A stretch of 64,000 bases of DNA from JALORV01 sp963702595 (GCA_963702595.1 CAVPDC010000020.1:1-64000), one strand, 5' to 3'; counted from the first letter of the stretch, positions 42,833 through 52,906 are shown. The notes: a model not told the origin generated them from the sequence alone. Program-made: numbers and translations.

Positions 42833-44066
42833 CCGGTTCGCCGGCGCCTACGGAGCCGCGTCCGTGTTCCAGCACGATCAGGCAGTTGGCCCGCGCCATG
42901 GAACTCAATACCCCCGAGCCTTGCTGTCCCGTGAGGTGAACCGACCACTGGCCCTGGGCGTCCTGCTCGACGATGGCGCGCTGATACTCGGTGCGGCCAG
43001 GTTTCTTGCGGATGGCGTCGCGCGCCGGTACCTGCAGCATCGGCAGTTCGCCGCCGTGGCTGACGCCGGCGGCGGCGAGCAAGGCCTCGCGCACGAACTG
43101 GTAGAAGGTGATCATCACTGCAACCGGGTTGCCGGGCAGGCCGAAGAACAGCGCATCGCCCACGCGGCCGAACGCGAGCGGTCGTCCCGGCCGCATCGCA
43201 ATCTTCCAGAACGCCGCTTCGCCCAGGCGCGCGAGGATGGCGCGCGTGAAATCCGCCTCGCCGACTGAAACGCCGCCGGTCGTGATGACCACGTCCGCAT
43301 CCGCCGCGGCTGCTGCGAGCGCCGCCTGGAGTGCCGCCGGATCGTCGCGCACGACGCCGAGGTCATGCACCTCGCAGCCGAGGCGGGTCAGCATGCCGTG
43401 CAAGGTGTAGCGGTTGGAGTCGTAGATCGCGCCCGGTGCCAGCGGCTCGCCGATCGAAACCAGCTCGTCGCCGGTGGAAAAGAACGCGACCCGCAAGCGC
43501 CGCCGTACCGGCACTTCGGGTAGCCCGAGCGAGGCCAGCAGGCCAATGTGCGCCGGACCCAGCACGCAACCGGAATTGACGCAGGATTTGCCGCGCGCGA
43601 GGTCCTCGCCGCGGTAACGCAGGTGCTGGCCGGCGCGCTGCCCCGGGGGCACACGCACGCCGCGTGCATCGACGCGCACGACCTCCTGCACAACAATGCA
43701 GTCCATGCCGGTCGGCAGCACGGCGCCGGTCATCACGCGCACGCACTCGCCGGCACCCACCGTACCCAGGTACGGGTGGCCGGCGAAGGCCTCGCCGATC
43801 TGGCGCAGCACCGTTTCTCCCTCAGAGGCCAGATCGGCATGCCGCACGGCCCAGCCGTCCATGGCCGTGTTGTCGTGTGCTGGAACATCGAACGGGCTGA
43901 CGATGTCCTCCGCCAGCACCCGGCCCAGCGCGCTGCGCAGCGCGACGCGCTCGATCATCGGCACCGGTGTCACGCAGCCGCGGATGATGCGCAAAGCGTC
44001 GGCCACCGGCAGCGCGTCCGGGTCGTACGCGTCGAGCGCGCGGATGGCAAGCGTCAGCGGCTTCAT
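42801..44066 (-). CDS. moeA: MoeA molybdopterin molybdenumtransferase
   Basis: A 421-residue MoeA. Motifs: PAHDNTAMDGWAVRHADL at about 60, GAVLPTGMDCIVVQE at about 108, the MPT-binding VAFFSTGDELV, DSNRYTLHGML and TTGGVSVGEADF in domain III, and FGLPGNPVAVMITFYQF. Inserts molybdate (or tungstate) into adenylated molybdopterin. It overlaps mobA by four bases (ATGA). The three cofactor genes moeA, mobA and fdhD form one operon. Confidence 0.95.
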   Translation of the reverse strand: MKPLTLAIRALDAYDPDALPVADALRIIRGCVTPVPMIERVALRSALGRVLAEDIVSPFDVPAHDNTAMDGWAVRHADLASEGETVLRQIGEAFAGHPYLGTVGAGECVRVMTGAVLPTGMDCIVVQEVVRVDARGVRVPPGQRAGQHLRYRGEDLARGKSCVNSGCVLGPAHIGLLASLGLPEVPVRRRLRVAFFSTGDELVSIGEPLAPGAIYDSNRYTLHGMLTRLGCEVHDLGVVRDDPAALQAALAAAAADADVVITTGGVSVGEADFTRAILARLGEAAFWKIAMRPGRPLAFGRVGDALFFGLPGNPVAVMITFYQFVREALLAAAGVSHGGELPMLQVPARDAIRKKPGRTEYQRAIVEQDAQGQWSVHLTGQQGSGVLSSMARANCLIVLEHGRGSVGAGEPVSVVLFDGLV

Positions 44067-44644
44067 GACTTCTCGAACTGCGCGATCTCGCCGCGAGTGT
44101 TGATGTTGATGAAGGCCTCCGGCTCGTCGTCGAAGGCGACCTCGACGACGCGCAGCGTCGAGTACCAGAGGTCGATCTTGCGATCACCGCTGGCCAGGAA
44201 CCGGGCCAGGTGAGGCCGCACCCGTGTGTGTACCAGCGCGAAAACGGGGTGCGGCTGCGTGCCGGTGCGCGCCACGGCGAGATCGGCGTCGTCCTCCGCG
44301 CGCGCGTTCGCCAGGCGTGCAACGAGGTCGCGCGGCAGGAAGGGCGAGTCGCATGGTGCGGTCACCAGCAACGGCGCCGCGGTCGCGTGCAGACCGGCGT
44401 CGAGCCCGGCCAGCGGCCCGGCAAACCCTCCCAGCCGATCGGGCACCACGTCGTGACCGAAAGCCGCGTACTGCTCGAGGTTCTGGTTGGCATTGATCAG
44501 CAGCGCGTCGACTTGCGGTCGCAGGCGCCCGATGACATGCGCGACGAGTGGACGCCCCCTGAACTCGACCAGCCCCTTGTCGACGCCGCCCATGCGACGG
44601 CCCTGGCCACCGGCCAGCACCAGCCCGCAGATCTCGGCGCGCAT
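44063..44644 (-). CDS. mobA: MobA molybdenum cofactor guanylyltransferase
   Basis: A 193-residue GMP transferase with the nucleotide motif LAGGQGRRMGGVDKGL near the N-terminus (after MRAEICGLV), metal-binding DSPFLPRDLV and the C-terminal FININTRGEIAQFE. Makes the bis-MGD cofactor used by formate dehydrogenase. Shares one base with the fdhD stop (TGATG) and overlaps moeA. Confidence 0.93.
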   Translation of the reverse strand: MRAEICGLVLAGGQGRRMGGVDKGLVEFRGRPLVAHVIGRLRPQVDALLINANQNLEQYAAFGHDVVPDRLGGFAGPLAGLDAGLHATAAPLLVTAPCDSPFLPRDLVARLANARAEDDADLAVARTGTQPHPVFALVHTRVRPHLARFLASGDRKIDLWYSTLRVVEVAFDDEPEAFININTRGEIAQFEKS

Positions 44645-45465
44645 CACGTCCGTGCTGCCTCGAAGCGGTGCCGCCCAGTGAACAGCAGATAGTGCTTGCG
44701 GGCCGCGCGCCCGATCATCGTCAGGCCGACCTGGCTGGCGATGCGCCATGCCATTTCGGTCAGGCCCGAGCGCGACACGAGAAATGGAATGCCCATCTGC
44801 GCGGTCTTGATGACCATCTCGGAGGTCAGGCGCCCGGTAGTGTAGAAAATCTTGTCCGAGCCGTCGATGTTGTCGAGCCACATGCGGCCGGCGATTGCAT
44901 CGACCGCGTTATGCCGCCCGACGTCCTCGATGAACACCAGGATGCGGCTGTCGGTGCCCTCGTTGGAGGCCAGCGCGCAACCGTGCACGGCGCCCGCGGC
45001 GTTGTAGATGGTTTCGTGCTGGCGCACGGTTTCAAGCACGGCGAAGAGCGATGCTTCGGACAGCCGCACGTCGTCGCGCAGGCGAATCGAGTCGACTTCT
45101 TCCATCAGGTCGCCGAACATCGTGCCCTGTCCGCAGCCAGTGGTCACGGTCCGCTTGGCGAGCTTCTTGGCGAGCGACTTGACGCCACGTCGCGTCGTGA
45201 CCGCCACGGCGTCGGTCTCCCAGTCGACCTGTACCGCTGCGAGTTCGTCCAGCGATGACACCAGCCGCTGGTTGCGCAGATAGCCAATCGCGAGCGCCTC
45301 GGGCGCCTGGCCCAGCGTCATCAGCGTCACCACTTCGCACTTATCGACGTACAGTGTCAGTGGGTGCTCGCCGGCGATCGGCGTCGGCATCAATGTTCCG
45401 CGCTCGTCGATGGCATCGACGGGAAATATCAACGGGCGGGACGCGTTGGTCAGCAGAGGTTGCAT
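44644..45465 (-). CDS. fdhD: FdhD, formate dehydrogenase sulfurtransferase
   Basis: A 273-residue FdhD. Start ATG 45465 (MQPLLTNASRPLIFPVDAID). Family marks: EHPLTLYVDKCEVVTLMTLG, TTGCGQGTMFGDLMEE, GAVHGCALASNEGTDSRIL and DVGRHNAVDAIAGR. The redox loop is CGQG, so only one Cys is present where E. coli has CxxC (second Cys replaced by Gly), a known variation. FdhD transfers sulfur from IscS to bis-MGD before insertion in FdhA. Divergent from the DUF3305-fdh operon. Confidence 0.94.
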   Translation of the reverse strand: MQPLLTNASRPLIFPVDAIDERGTLMPTPIAGEHPLTLYVDKCEVVTLMTLGQAPEALAIGYLRNQRLVSSLDELAAVQVDWETDAVAVTTRRGVKSLAKKLAKRTVTTGCGQGTMFGDLMEEVDSIRLRDDVRLSEASLFAVLETVRQHETIYNAAGAVHGCALASNEGTDSRILVFIEDVGRHNAVDAIAGRMWLDNIDGSDKIFYTTGRLTSEMVIKTAQMGIPFLVSRSGLTEMAWRIASQVGLTMIGRAARKHYLLFTGRHRFEAART

Positions 45466-45659
45466 CGTTGATCGGGTTCCGGCCTTGTGCCGTGCTTCGG
45501 CGGCGCCACGCATTGACGTGCGTGCCCTGCAAAAGACCCTTCGCGCGTATTCCGTATTCCGGTTTGCGCTCGAGGAGCCTAAGCAGGAATAATCTCCGCC
45601 GCTTGAAGGAAGATAGCATCGACTCTGCAGCACACCCATTGCGAAGGCCGGCCGCGGTC

Positions 45660-46106
45660 GTGACGGCCAAACGCATCGTCGACAACCCGTGGACATCCGA
45701 GATCTGGGTGCCGGTCGCTGTCATCGAGCGCGCAGGCGCGCGCGATGAAGCGCCGATCCTGCTGGAACGCAATGCAACGGGTGAGCGGTGGCTGCATCTT
45801 GGCTTCGAGGTCGATCTGAATCGCACCGAGGCCGATGGCTACTACCTGAACCTGACCACCGATCAGCCCGTCGCTTTCGTGGAGTGGGAACTGACCGAGT
45901 TTGGCGCCGAGCCGCGCTGGGTCACGCTCAGTTATCACGAGGCCGCGCGGCGCCTGGACGGCGGTGCCCAGGTCGAGGCAGTGCCCATGCCGAGCGAGTG
46001 GCTGCCGTGGCTTGCGGCCTTCACTCAACAGCATCTGCAGGTTCCGGAGAAGAAGCGCCGCCCGGCTCCAGCATCGTTTCTCGGCGCCAAGCGCGACAAT
46101 CGATGA
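45660..46106 (+). CDS. DUF3305 protein, formate dehydrogenase locus
   Basis: About 148 residues of DUF3305. Start uncertain: GTG 45660 and TTG 45603 or 45639 are in frame; I chose GTG for fit to family length. Sequence stretches: SEIWVPVAVIERAGA, TDQPVAFVEWELTEFGAEP, and WLAAFTQQHLQVPEKKRRP. DUF3305 always goes with DUF3306 in membrane-bound formate dehydrogenase clusters; function unknown. It is the first gene of the plus-strand operon, divergent from fdhD by about 195 bases. Confidence 0.8.
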   Translation: MTAKRIVDNPWTSEIWVPVAVIERAGARDEAPILLERNATGERWLHLGFEVDLNRTEADGYYLNLTTDQPVAFVEWELTEFGAEPRWVTLSYHEAARRLDGGAQVEAVPMPSEWLPWLAAFTQQHLQVPEKKRRPAPASFLGAKRDNR

Positions 46107-46172
46107 GTCCGCAGGATCGCACCGCACGTGCATCCCGAATGGCGCGACGCGCAGGCGACGACGGACCTTGGC

Positions 46173-46709
46173 ATGAGCTCTGAGCCGGAATCGTTCCTAG
46201 CGCGCTGGTCGCGACGCAAGCGCGAGGCCGAGCACGAGGCCGAGCGCCCGGCGGAGGCTGCCGCGCTCGTGGGGCCTGCAGCATCGTCAACGACACCGGG
46301 CGACGAAGGAGTTGCGCGAGTTGCGCCAGTCCCGGCCCCAGCGGCGGCGCGCGAGCCGGCCGCACAGACCGACGTACCGCTGCCGCCGATCGACTCGCTG
46401 GATGGCCTGCGTTCGGACTACCAGGCGTTCTTCCAGCACCCCGTCGACGATGAACTGCGCCGTGCCGCGCTGAAGAAGCTCTTCGCCGACCCGCACTTCA
46501 ACCAGATGGACATGCTGGATGTGTACGTCGACGACTACACGCAGTTCGAGCCTCTGCCGGCGGAGATGCGACTGCGCCTGCCGAGTGCGCGCGGTTTCCT
46601 GCTCGATTCCGAACGCGAGGCGCTGGAGGCGGCCGAGGCGGCGGCCGCGCCGGTTGACGCCAGCGTGGCGAGGTCGCTGCTGGGCGCGAAGAGGGCGATC
46701 CGGCAGTAA
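46173..46709 (+). CDS. DUF3306 protein, formate dehydrogenase locus
   Basis: A 178-residue protein, DUF3306. ATG 46173 gives MSSEPESFLARWSRRKREAE, the family's usual start. After a low-complexity Ala/Pro linker the core is PLPPIDSLDGLRSDYQAFF, then LKKLFADPHFNQMDMLDVYV and DDYTQFEPLPAEMRLRLPSA. Acidic near the end. Conserved next to DUF3305 and formate dehydrogenase; role unknown, presumably assembly. Confidence 0.85.
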   Translation: MSSEPESFLARWSRRKREAEHEAERPAEAAALVGPAASSTTPGDEGVARVAPVPAPAAAREPAAQTDVPLPPIDSLDGLRSDYQAFFQHPVDDELRRAALKKLFADPHFNQMDMLDVYVDDYTQFEPLPAEMRLRLPSARGFLLDSEREALEAAEAAAAPVDASVARSLLGAKRAIRQ

Positions 46710-46744
46710 GTCCCGCCGTCGACCGCGAAGCGGACGGACTCGCC

Positions 46745-46903
46745 ATGGACAGCACGAGCGACGAGCAAAATGCCGAACTGACGGCCGCACAGAACGCGCG
46801 CGTGGACGTGGCGGCGAGCGATCCGGCGGCAGTAGAAAAACCAGCGTCATCGCCTGCCGTCTCGCCGGGCAAGGCACTTCCTCCCGATTCCACTTCCACC
46901 TGA
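46745..46903 (+). CDS. Small 52-codon ORF between DUF3306 and the ferredoxin-like gene
   Basis: Encodes a 52-residue protein beginning MDSTSDEQNAELTAAQNARV and ending KALPPDSTST. It is acidic then Ala/Pro-rich and has no signal or membrane segment. It fills an otherwise empty gap of 200 bases: 35 bases after DUF3306 and only 6 before the start of the next gene, suggesting translational coupling. GC content by codon position looks like its neighbours. I do not know the family. Confidence 0.5.
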   Translation: MDSTSDEQNAELTAAQNARVDVAASDPAAVEKPASSPAVSPGKALPPDSTST

Positions 46904-46909
46904 GCCCGC

Positions 46910-48989
46910 ATGTCCACGACTGGCAACACGCTGAAAGTCTGCAACTGCAATCGCACGATGACGCTGGACGGAGCGGCGTTGGGCCGCGCGCTCGGGCGCG
47001 AGGCGATTCCGATCTATACCGAGCTGTGCCGCAAGGAGGTTGATGGCTTCACTTCGGCGCTAGGGGCCACCTCTTGCACGGTCGCGTGCACGCAGGAAGC
47101 CCCGCTTTTCACGGAACTGGCGGCCGGTGCCGGCGCATCGACGGAGCTGAAGTTCGTCAACATCCGCGAGGCGGCCGGATGGTCGGCTGAAGGTCCTGCG
47201 GCAACCGCGAAGATCGCTGCGCTGCTGGCGCTGGCGGACTTGCCCGAACCGCAGCCGGTCGCGGTTTCTTCCTACGCGTCCAAGGGCGAGGTGCTGATCA
47301 TCGGACCGGCCGAGGCCGCGATTGCCTGGGCCGAGCAACTCGCCGACAGCCTGTCGGTCAGCGTTCTGATCACGACGGCCCGCGGTGCGGAACTGCCGGC
47401 GACCCGTCGCTACCCGGTGTGGTCGGGGCTGCCGCGCTCCGTTCAAGGCTACCTGGGCAAGTTTGAAGTCCAGTGGGAGCAGATCAACCCGATTGATCTG
47501 GAGACTTGCACCCGCTGCAACGCCTGCATCAGAGCGTGCCCGGAGCAGGCGATCGATTTCACTTACCAGGTCGACCTCACCCGCTGCAAGTCGCACCGTG
47601 CCTGCGTGAAAGCCTGCGGCGCGATCGGTGCGATCGACTTCACCCGCGCCGCGGCGACGCGTACCGAGCAGTTCGACCTGGTGTTCGACCTGTCCGCGCA
47701 GCCTTTGCTGAAAATGCACGAGAAGCCGTTCGGTTACCAGGCGCCGGGCGCCGATCCGCTCGAAGCAGTCGCAGGCGGCGACGCGGCTGGTGCAGATGGT
47801 GGGCGAGTTCGAGAAGCCGCGCTACGTGCTGTACGACGAGAAGCTCTGCGCGCACAGCCGCAACACGAAGACCGGCTGCACGCGCTGCCTCGACGTCTGT
47901 GCGACCGACGCCGTCCGCTCGCTGGGCGACAAGGTCTGGGCGCACCCATTTCTCTGCATGGGCTGCGGTGACTGCGCAACAACTTGTCCGACCGGCGCAT
48001 TGCGCTTCGCCTATCCCGGCGTGGCCGACATCGGTGCGCGCCTGCGGAAACTGCTGTCGGTGTATCGAGGAGCCGGCGGCAAGGACGCCGCGCTGCTTTT
48101 CCATAACGCCACGAACGGTCGTGAACTGATTGCGCGGCTGGCGCGAACCGGCAAGGGACTGCCGGCGCGCGTCCTGCCGATCGAAGTGCACAGCGTGGCG
48201 ACGCTCGGGATCGACGTCGTGCTGGGCGCGATTGCGTACGGCGCGTGCCAGGTGTTTGCCCTGCTCGACGATGCCGGTGCCGACGAGCACGGCGCCCTGC
48301 TGGACCAACAGGCGCGTATCGCCGACACAATCCTGAATGGGCTCGGCTTTGCTGGCGCGCACTGGCAGGCGCTGCGTGCAGCGGAGCCCGCCGCGCTGCA
48401 GGCAGCGCTGTGGTCGTCGCTACCGGCGATGACGGTGGCCGAGCCCGCGACGTTTCACCTGTCCAACCGCAAGCGCGAGTCGCTGGACTTCGCCATTCAT
48501 CACCTGGTGCAACAGGCATCGGCGCCGCCGGACGAGATCGCACTGCCATCGTGCTCGCCGTTTGGCACGCTCGTGATCGACGCGTCACGTTGCACCTTGT
48601 GCAAGTCCTGCATTGGTGCGTGTCCGAGTTCCGCGCTGATGGATACGGAGGACGCGCCGAAGTTGCGCTTCGTCGAGCACAACTGCGTGCAATGCGGCCT
48701 GTGCGAGACAACCTGCCCCGAGCGGGCCATCAGCCTGTTGCCGCGACTCCTCGTGACCCCGGCGGCCCGCCAGCCCGTCACGCTGCACGAGGCCGAGCCA
48801 TTCAACTGCGTCCGCTGCGGGGCGCCGTTCGGCACGCGGCAGATGATCGACGTCATGACCGGCCGGCTTGGCGCGCATCCGATGTTCGCCGGCTCAGCGC
48901 TGCGGCGCATACAGATGTGCGCCGATTGTCGCGTCGTCGACATGATGGAAGCCAAGAACGAAACGTCGATCTTCGACATCAAGCGATGA
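46910..48989 (+). pseudogene. Multi-cluster 4Fe-4S ferredoxin-like protein, one frameshift
   Basis: Reads as a 692-residue protein if one A near 47763 is removed. The N-terminal part (MSTTGNTLKVCNCNRTMTLD) and a nucleotide-like segment are followed by six cysteine sets: CTRCNACIRACP at about 200, CKSHRACVKAC at about 225, CTRCLDVC at about 322, CMGCGDCATTCP at about 348, CTLCKSCIGACP at about 560 and CVQCGLCETTCP at about 592; a C-terminal CVRCGAPFGTRQM pair follows. Such proteins accompany periplasmic formate dehydrogenase and probably act in electron transfer for assembly. The break lies between the second and third cluster. Downstream gene overlaps its stop (ATGA). Confidence 0.85.
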
Positions 48990-49600
48990 ACGGTCCCGAG
49001 CCAGCGCCGGAAGCGCCACTTGCTCCCGAGGACGAGGGGCGCCTGCAGCTCTATGCGCTGCTGGCACGACTGTTCGCCGCGGGGCCGGACGACCGACTGC
49101 TGCGCGCGTTGGCGCAGTCCGCCGGGAGCGTCGAAGGAGAGGGCGAGTTGGCGCAAGCGTTGAACGAACTTGCCGTCGCCGCGGCGGGGACGTCGGCGCG
49201 GAACGCCACACTCGAGTTCGATGCCACTTTCGTCGGGGTGGGTAAGGCGCCCGTCAGTACCTACCTGACGCACTACCACCCGATCGCGCGCAAAGAGGCC
49301 CTGCTGGTGGAGTTGCGCGACACGCTGGCTCGACTCGGGCTGGCGCGCACTGCTGCTTCTGCCGAGCCGGAAGACAACCTCACCGCGGTTCTTGAGGTCA
49401 TGCGTCACCTCGTTGCCGCCGGATCCGACGCGCAGTCGTTGCAACGCCAGCGCGAGTTCTTTGCGCGCTATCTGCAGCCCGCATATCGCGGATTCTGCGA
49501 TGCAGCGCACAAGGTCGACCTCGGAAATCTCTACTCGGCAGCAGTGCGATTGCTGGAAATCTTCATGGAAGCTGACCTAGCGCAATTCGAGATGGGCTAG
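48986..49600 (+). CDS. TorD/DmsD family molybdoenzyme chaperone
   Basis: A 204-residue helical chaperone. The family pattern includes LQLYALLARLFAAGPDDRLL at about 20, EFDATFVGVGKAPVSTYLTH at about 75 (the E-x-x-x-x-F and P-x-x-Y stretch) and LQRQREFFARYLQPAYRGFC at about 155. It binds the Tat signal of the catalytic subunit and holds the apoenzyme for cofactor insertion. Coupled to the ferredoxin-like gene by ATGA overlap. Confidence 0.88.
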   Translation: MNGPEPAPEAPLAPEDEGRLQLYALLARLFAAGPDDRLLRALAQSAGSVEGEGELAQALNELAVAAAGTSARNATLEFDATFVGVGKAPVSTYLTHYHPIARKEALLVELRDTLARLGLARTAASAEPEDNLTAVLEVMRHLVAAGSDAQSLQRQREFFARYLQPAYRGFCDAAHKVDLGNLYSAAVRLLEIFMEADLAQFEMG

Positions 49601-49686
49601 GCAGAGCGCTGCGGGATGCCAAGCGTTGACTGAACGCCGATGCCGAGAGATGATCGCGGAGCCAAGGGGAATGAAGGATTGTTCAT

Positions 49687-49896
49687 ATGAATAACGAGAA
49701 TGATGATCAACCTAGCCGTCGCGGCTTTTTCAAGGCAGTCGCGATCGGCGGCGCTGCTGCGGCAGCGGCTGTGGCGACGACACTCGTCGGCGAACACAGA
49801 ACCGTGCTGGACAGCTCGGCAGCCGAGGACACATCGCAGCTCGGTTATCGCGAAACTGCGCACATCCGTCACTACTACCGCACCACCCAGGTCTAA
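49687..49896 (+). CDS. Formate dehydrogenase region small Tat-target protein
   Basis: A 69-residue protein with twin-arginine signal PSRRGFFKAVAIGGAAAAAA and a short mature part ending RETAHIRHYYRTTQV, matching the formate dehydrogenase TAT target family. It directly precedes fdhA by 15 bases. Probably an exported accessory peptide or small subunit. GAAGGA lies upstream of ATG 49687. Confidence 0.88.
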   Translation: MNNENDDQPSRRGFFKAVAIGGAAAAAAVATTLVGEHRTVLDSSAAEDTSQLGYRETAHIRHYYRTTQV

Positions 49897-49911
49897 ACGG
49901 GAGACTCCCCG

Positions 49912-52874
49912 ATGCTTACGAAGAAATCCGCGGGGGCCGCGACGGCCCAGGGTCGCCTTGCGCGTGCCGTTTCCGGCATGCACGGCCGGACGATCGATCG
50001 ACGCACCTTCCTCAAGCGCTCCGGCGTGACCGCCGGTGCCGCGGCTTTCGCGGCGCAGCTTCCGTACGGTGCGATCGGCAAGGCCGAGGCAGCTCCGGCG
50101 GCTGCGCAGGCGGCCGCGGGCGAGCAGAGTCAAGCGCACCGTATGCACGCACTGCTCGGTCGGCTGCGCGGTGGACGCGGTCGTGAAAAATGGCGTGTGG
50201 GTGGGCCAGGAGCCGGTGTTCGATTCCCCGCTGAACCTCGGTGCGCACTGCGCCAAGGGCGCATCGGTGCGCGAGCACGGCATGACCGAGCACTCGCACC
50301 GGCTGAAATACCCGATGAAGCTGGTCGACGGCAAGTACCAGCGCATCAGCTGGGACCAGGCGATCGACGAGATCACCGCGAAGATGTCCAAGATTCGCGA
50401 GGAGTCCGGTCCCGACGCCGCTTATTTCATCGGCTCGTCCAAACACAACAACGAGCAGGCCTACCTGCTGCGCAAGTTCGTTTCGCTCTGGGGCACCAAC
50501 AATTGTGACCACCAGGCGCGCATCTGCCACTCCACGACGGTCGCCGGTGTGGCGAACACGTGGGGTTACGGTGCAATGACGAACTCCTACAACGACATGA
50601 TGAACTCGAAGGCCATCATGTACATCGGGTCGAACGCCGCCGAGGCGCACCCGGTGTCAATGCTGTTCTCCCTGCATGCGAAAGGAGAACGGGGCCAAGA
50701 TGATCGTCGTCGATCCGCGCTTCACGCGCACGGCGGCGAAGGCCGATCACTACATCCGTCTGCGCTCGGGCGGAGATATCCCGTACCTGTACGGGATGAT
50801 GTATCACATCTTCAAGAACGGCTGGGAAGACAAGGCTTACCTGGCGGCGCGCGTGTACGGCATCGACAAGGTCAAAGAGGAGGTCATGAAGTGGACCCCC
50901 GACAAGGTGACCGAAGCCTGCGGCGTACCCGAAGATCAGGTTCTGCTGGCCGCCGAGACCATGGCCAAGAACCGCCCCAGTACGATCGTCTGGTGCATGG
51001 GGCAGACGCAGCACACGACGGGCAACGCCATCGTGCGCGCCTCGTGCCTGCTGCAACTCGTGCTCGGCAACGTCGGAGTCTCCGGCGGTGGCACCAACAT
51101 CTTCCGCGGCCACGATAACGTCCAGGGCGCGACCGATGTGGGTCCGAACCCGGACTCGTTGCCCGGCTACTACGGCATCGTGCCGGGTTCGTGGGCGCAC
51201 TGGGCCAAGGTCTGGAACGTTGATCTCGACTGGCTGAAGAAGCGCTTCGCGTCCGACGCGATGATGACGAAGCCTGGCACTACGGTCAGCCGCTGGATCG
51301 ACGCCGTGCTCGAGCCCAACGATGCGATCGGCCAGGGGCCGAATCTGCGAGCCGTCTTCTACTGGGGCCACGCGCCCAACTCGCAGACCCGCGGGCTGGA
51401 AATGAAGAAGGCCATGGATGCGCTCGACCTGCTCGTCGTGGTCGATCCGTATCCGTCGGCGACTGCCGCGATGGCGGCGATGCCCTCGGAAGGCGGCAAG
51501 CTCAATGCGAACCGCAGCGTCTACCTGCTGCCAGCCTGCACGCAGTTCGAAACGACGGGCTCCTGCACGGCGTCCAACCGTTCGCTGCAGTGGCGCGAAA
51601 AGGTCATCGAGCCTTTGTTCGAGTCGCGTACCGACCACGCGATCATGCTGCGCTTCGCGCAGAAGTGGGGTTTCGGCGACCAGTTGCTGGGCAAGAAGGA
51701 TGGCAAGCAGAACATCCGGACCATTGCGGGGGCCGGGGGCTGGGAAGAGCCGGTCATCGAGGACGTCCTCGGTAACGAGATCAACCGCGGCACCTGGACC
51801 ATTGGCTACACCGGGCAGAGCCCGGAGCGGCTGAAGCTGCACATGAAGCACATGGGCACCTTCGACGTGAAGACGCTGCGTGCCAAGGGCGGACCGTGCG
51901 ACGGCGAGTTCTTCGGGCTGCCGTGGCCGTGCTACGGCACGCCGCAGATGAAGCACCCGGGCTCGCCGAACCTGTACGACACCTCGCAGACGGTGATGGA
52001 CGGGGGCGGCAACTTCCGCGCCAATTTTGGCGTCGAGCGCGACGGGGTCAACCTGCTGGCCGAAGCGGGCTCGCATTCGAAGGGCGCCGAGATCACCACG
52101 GGCTATCCCGAGTTCGATCACGTGTTCCTGAAGAAGCTAGGCTGGTGGAACGAACTGACCGAGGACGAGAAGAAGGCGGCCGAGGGCAAGAACTGGAAGA
52201 CCGATCTTTCGGGCGGGATCATCCGTGTCGTGATGACCCAGCACCAGTGCCATCCGTTCGGCAATGCGAAGGCGCGTGCCGTGGTCTGGAACTTCCCGGA
52301 TCCCGTTCCGATCCACCGCGAGCCGCTGTACAGCAATCGCCCCGATCTGGTTGCGAAGTATCCGACCTATGCCGACCGCAAGGACTTCTGGCGCGTTCCG
52401 ACGCTCTACAAGACCGTGCAGGACAAGAACATCGCGGACAAGGTCTACGAGAAGTTCCCGCTGGTCATGACCTCGGGGCGTCTGACGGAGTTCGAAGGCG
52501 GCGGCGACGAGACGCGCTCGAACCCGTGGCTTGCCGAACTGCAGCAGAACATGTTCGTCGAGATCAATCCCAAGGCCGCCAACGACCGCGGCATCCGCAA
52601 CGGCGAGTGGGTCTGGGTGAACACCCCGACTGGCGCGAAGCTCAAGGTCATGGCCCTCGTGACCGAGCGCGTGGGTCCGGACACCGTGTTCATGCCGTTC
52701 CACTTCGCCGGATGGTGGCAAGGCAAGGACCTGCTGGAAAGCTATCCGGCCGGTGCAGCACCGATCGTCCGTGGCGAGGCAATCAACACCAGCACGACGT
52801 ACGGCTATGACTCGGTGACGAACATGCAGGAAGGCACCAAGACGACCCTTTGCCAGGTTGCCAAGCTGGCCTGA
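49912..52874 (+). pseudogene. fdhA: Formate dehydrogenase catalytic subunit FdhA, two frameshifts
   Basis: Corrects to a 986-residue bis-MGD oxidoreductase when one base is removed near 50128 and one near 50684. Tat signal RRTFLKRSG at about 27, then the N-terminal 4Fe-4S motif TVCTHCSVGC with a fourth Cys in HCAKGASVREHG. The active-site ligand is Cys in HQARICHSTTVAG (no selenocysteine or in-frame TGA there). Later: MIVVDPRFTRTAAKADHYI, FYWGHAPNSQTRGLEM and the C-terminal cofactor cap (GVWVNTPTG-like WVWVNTPTGAKLKVMALV). Periplasmic enzyme oxidising formate to CO2, partnered by FdhB and FdhC. With all neighbours intact, sequence error is more likely than loss. Confidence 0.88.
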
Positions 52875-52906
52875 GCGGCCTCGAGAACGAAACAAGGAGA
52901 CCCACG

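Noticed and set aside
50500..50560. Selenocysteine in FdhA
   Set aside because: The active-site position in HQARICHSTT is an ordinary Cys codon (TGC); no in-frame TGA or SECIS-like stem is needed.
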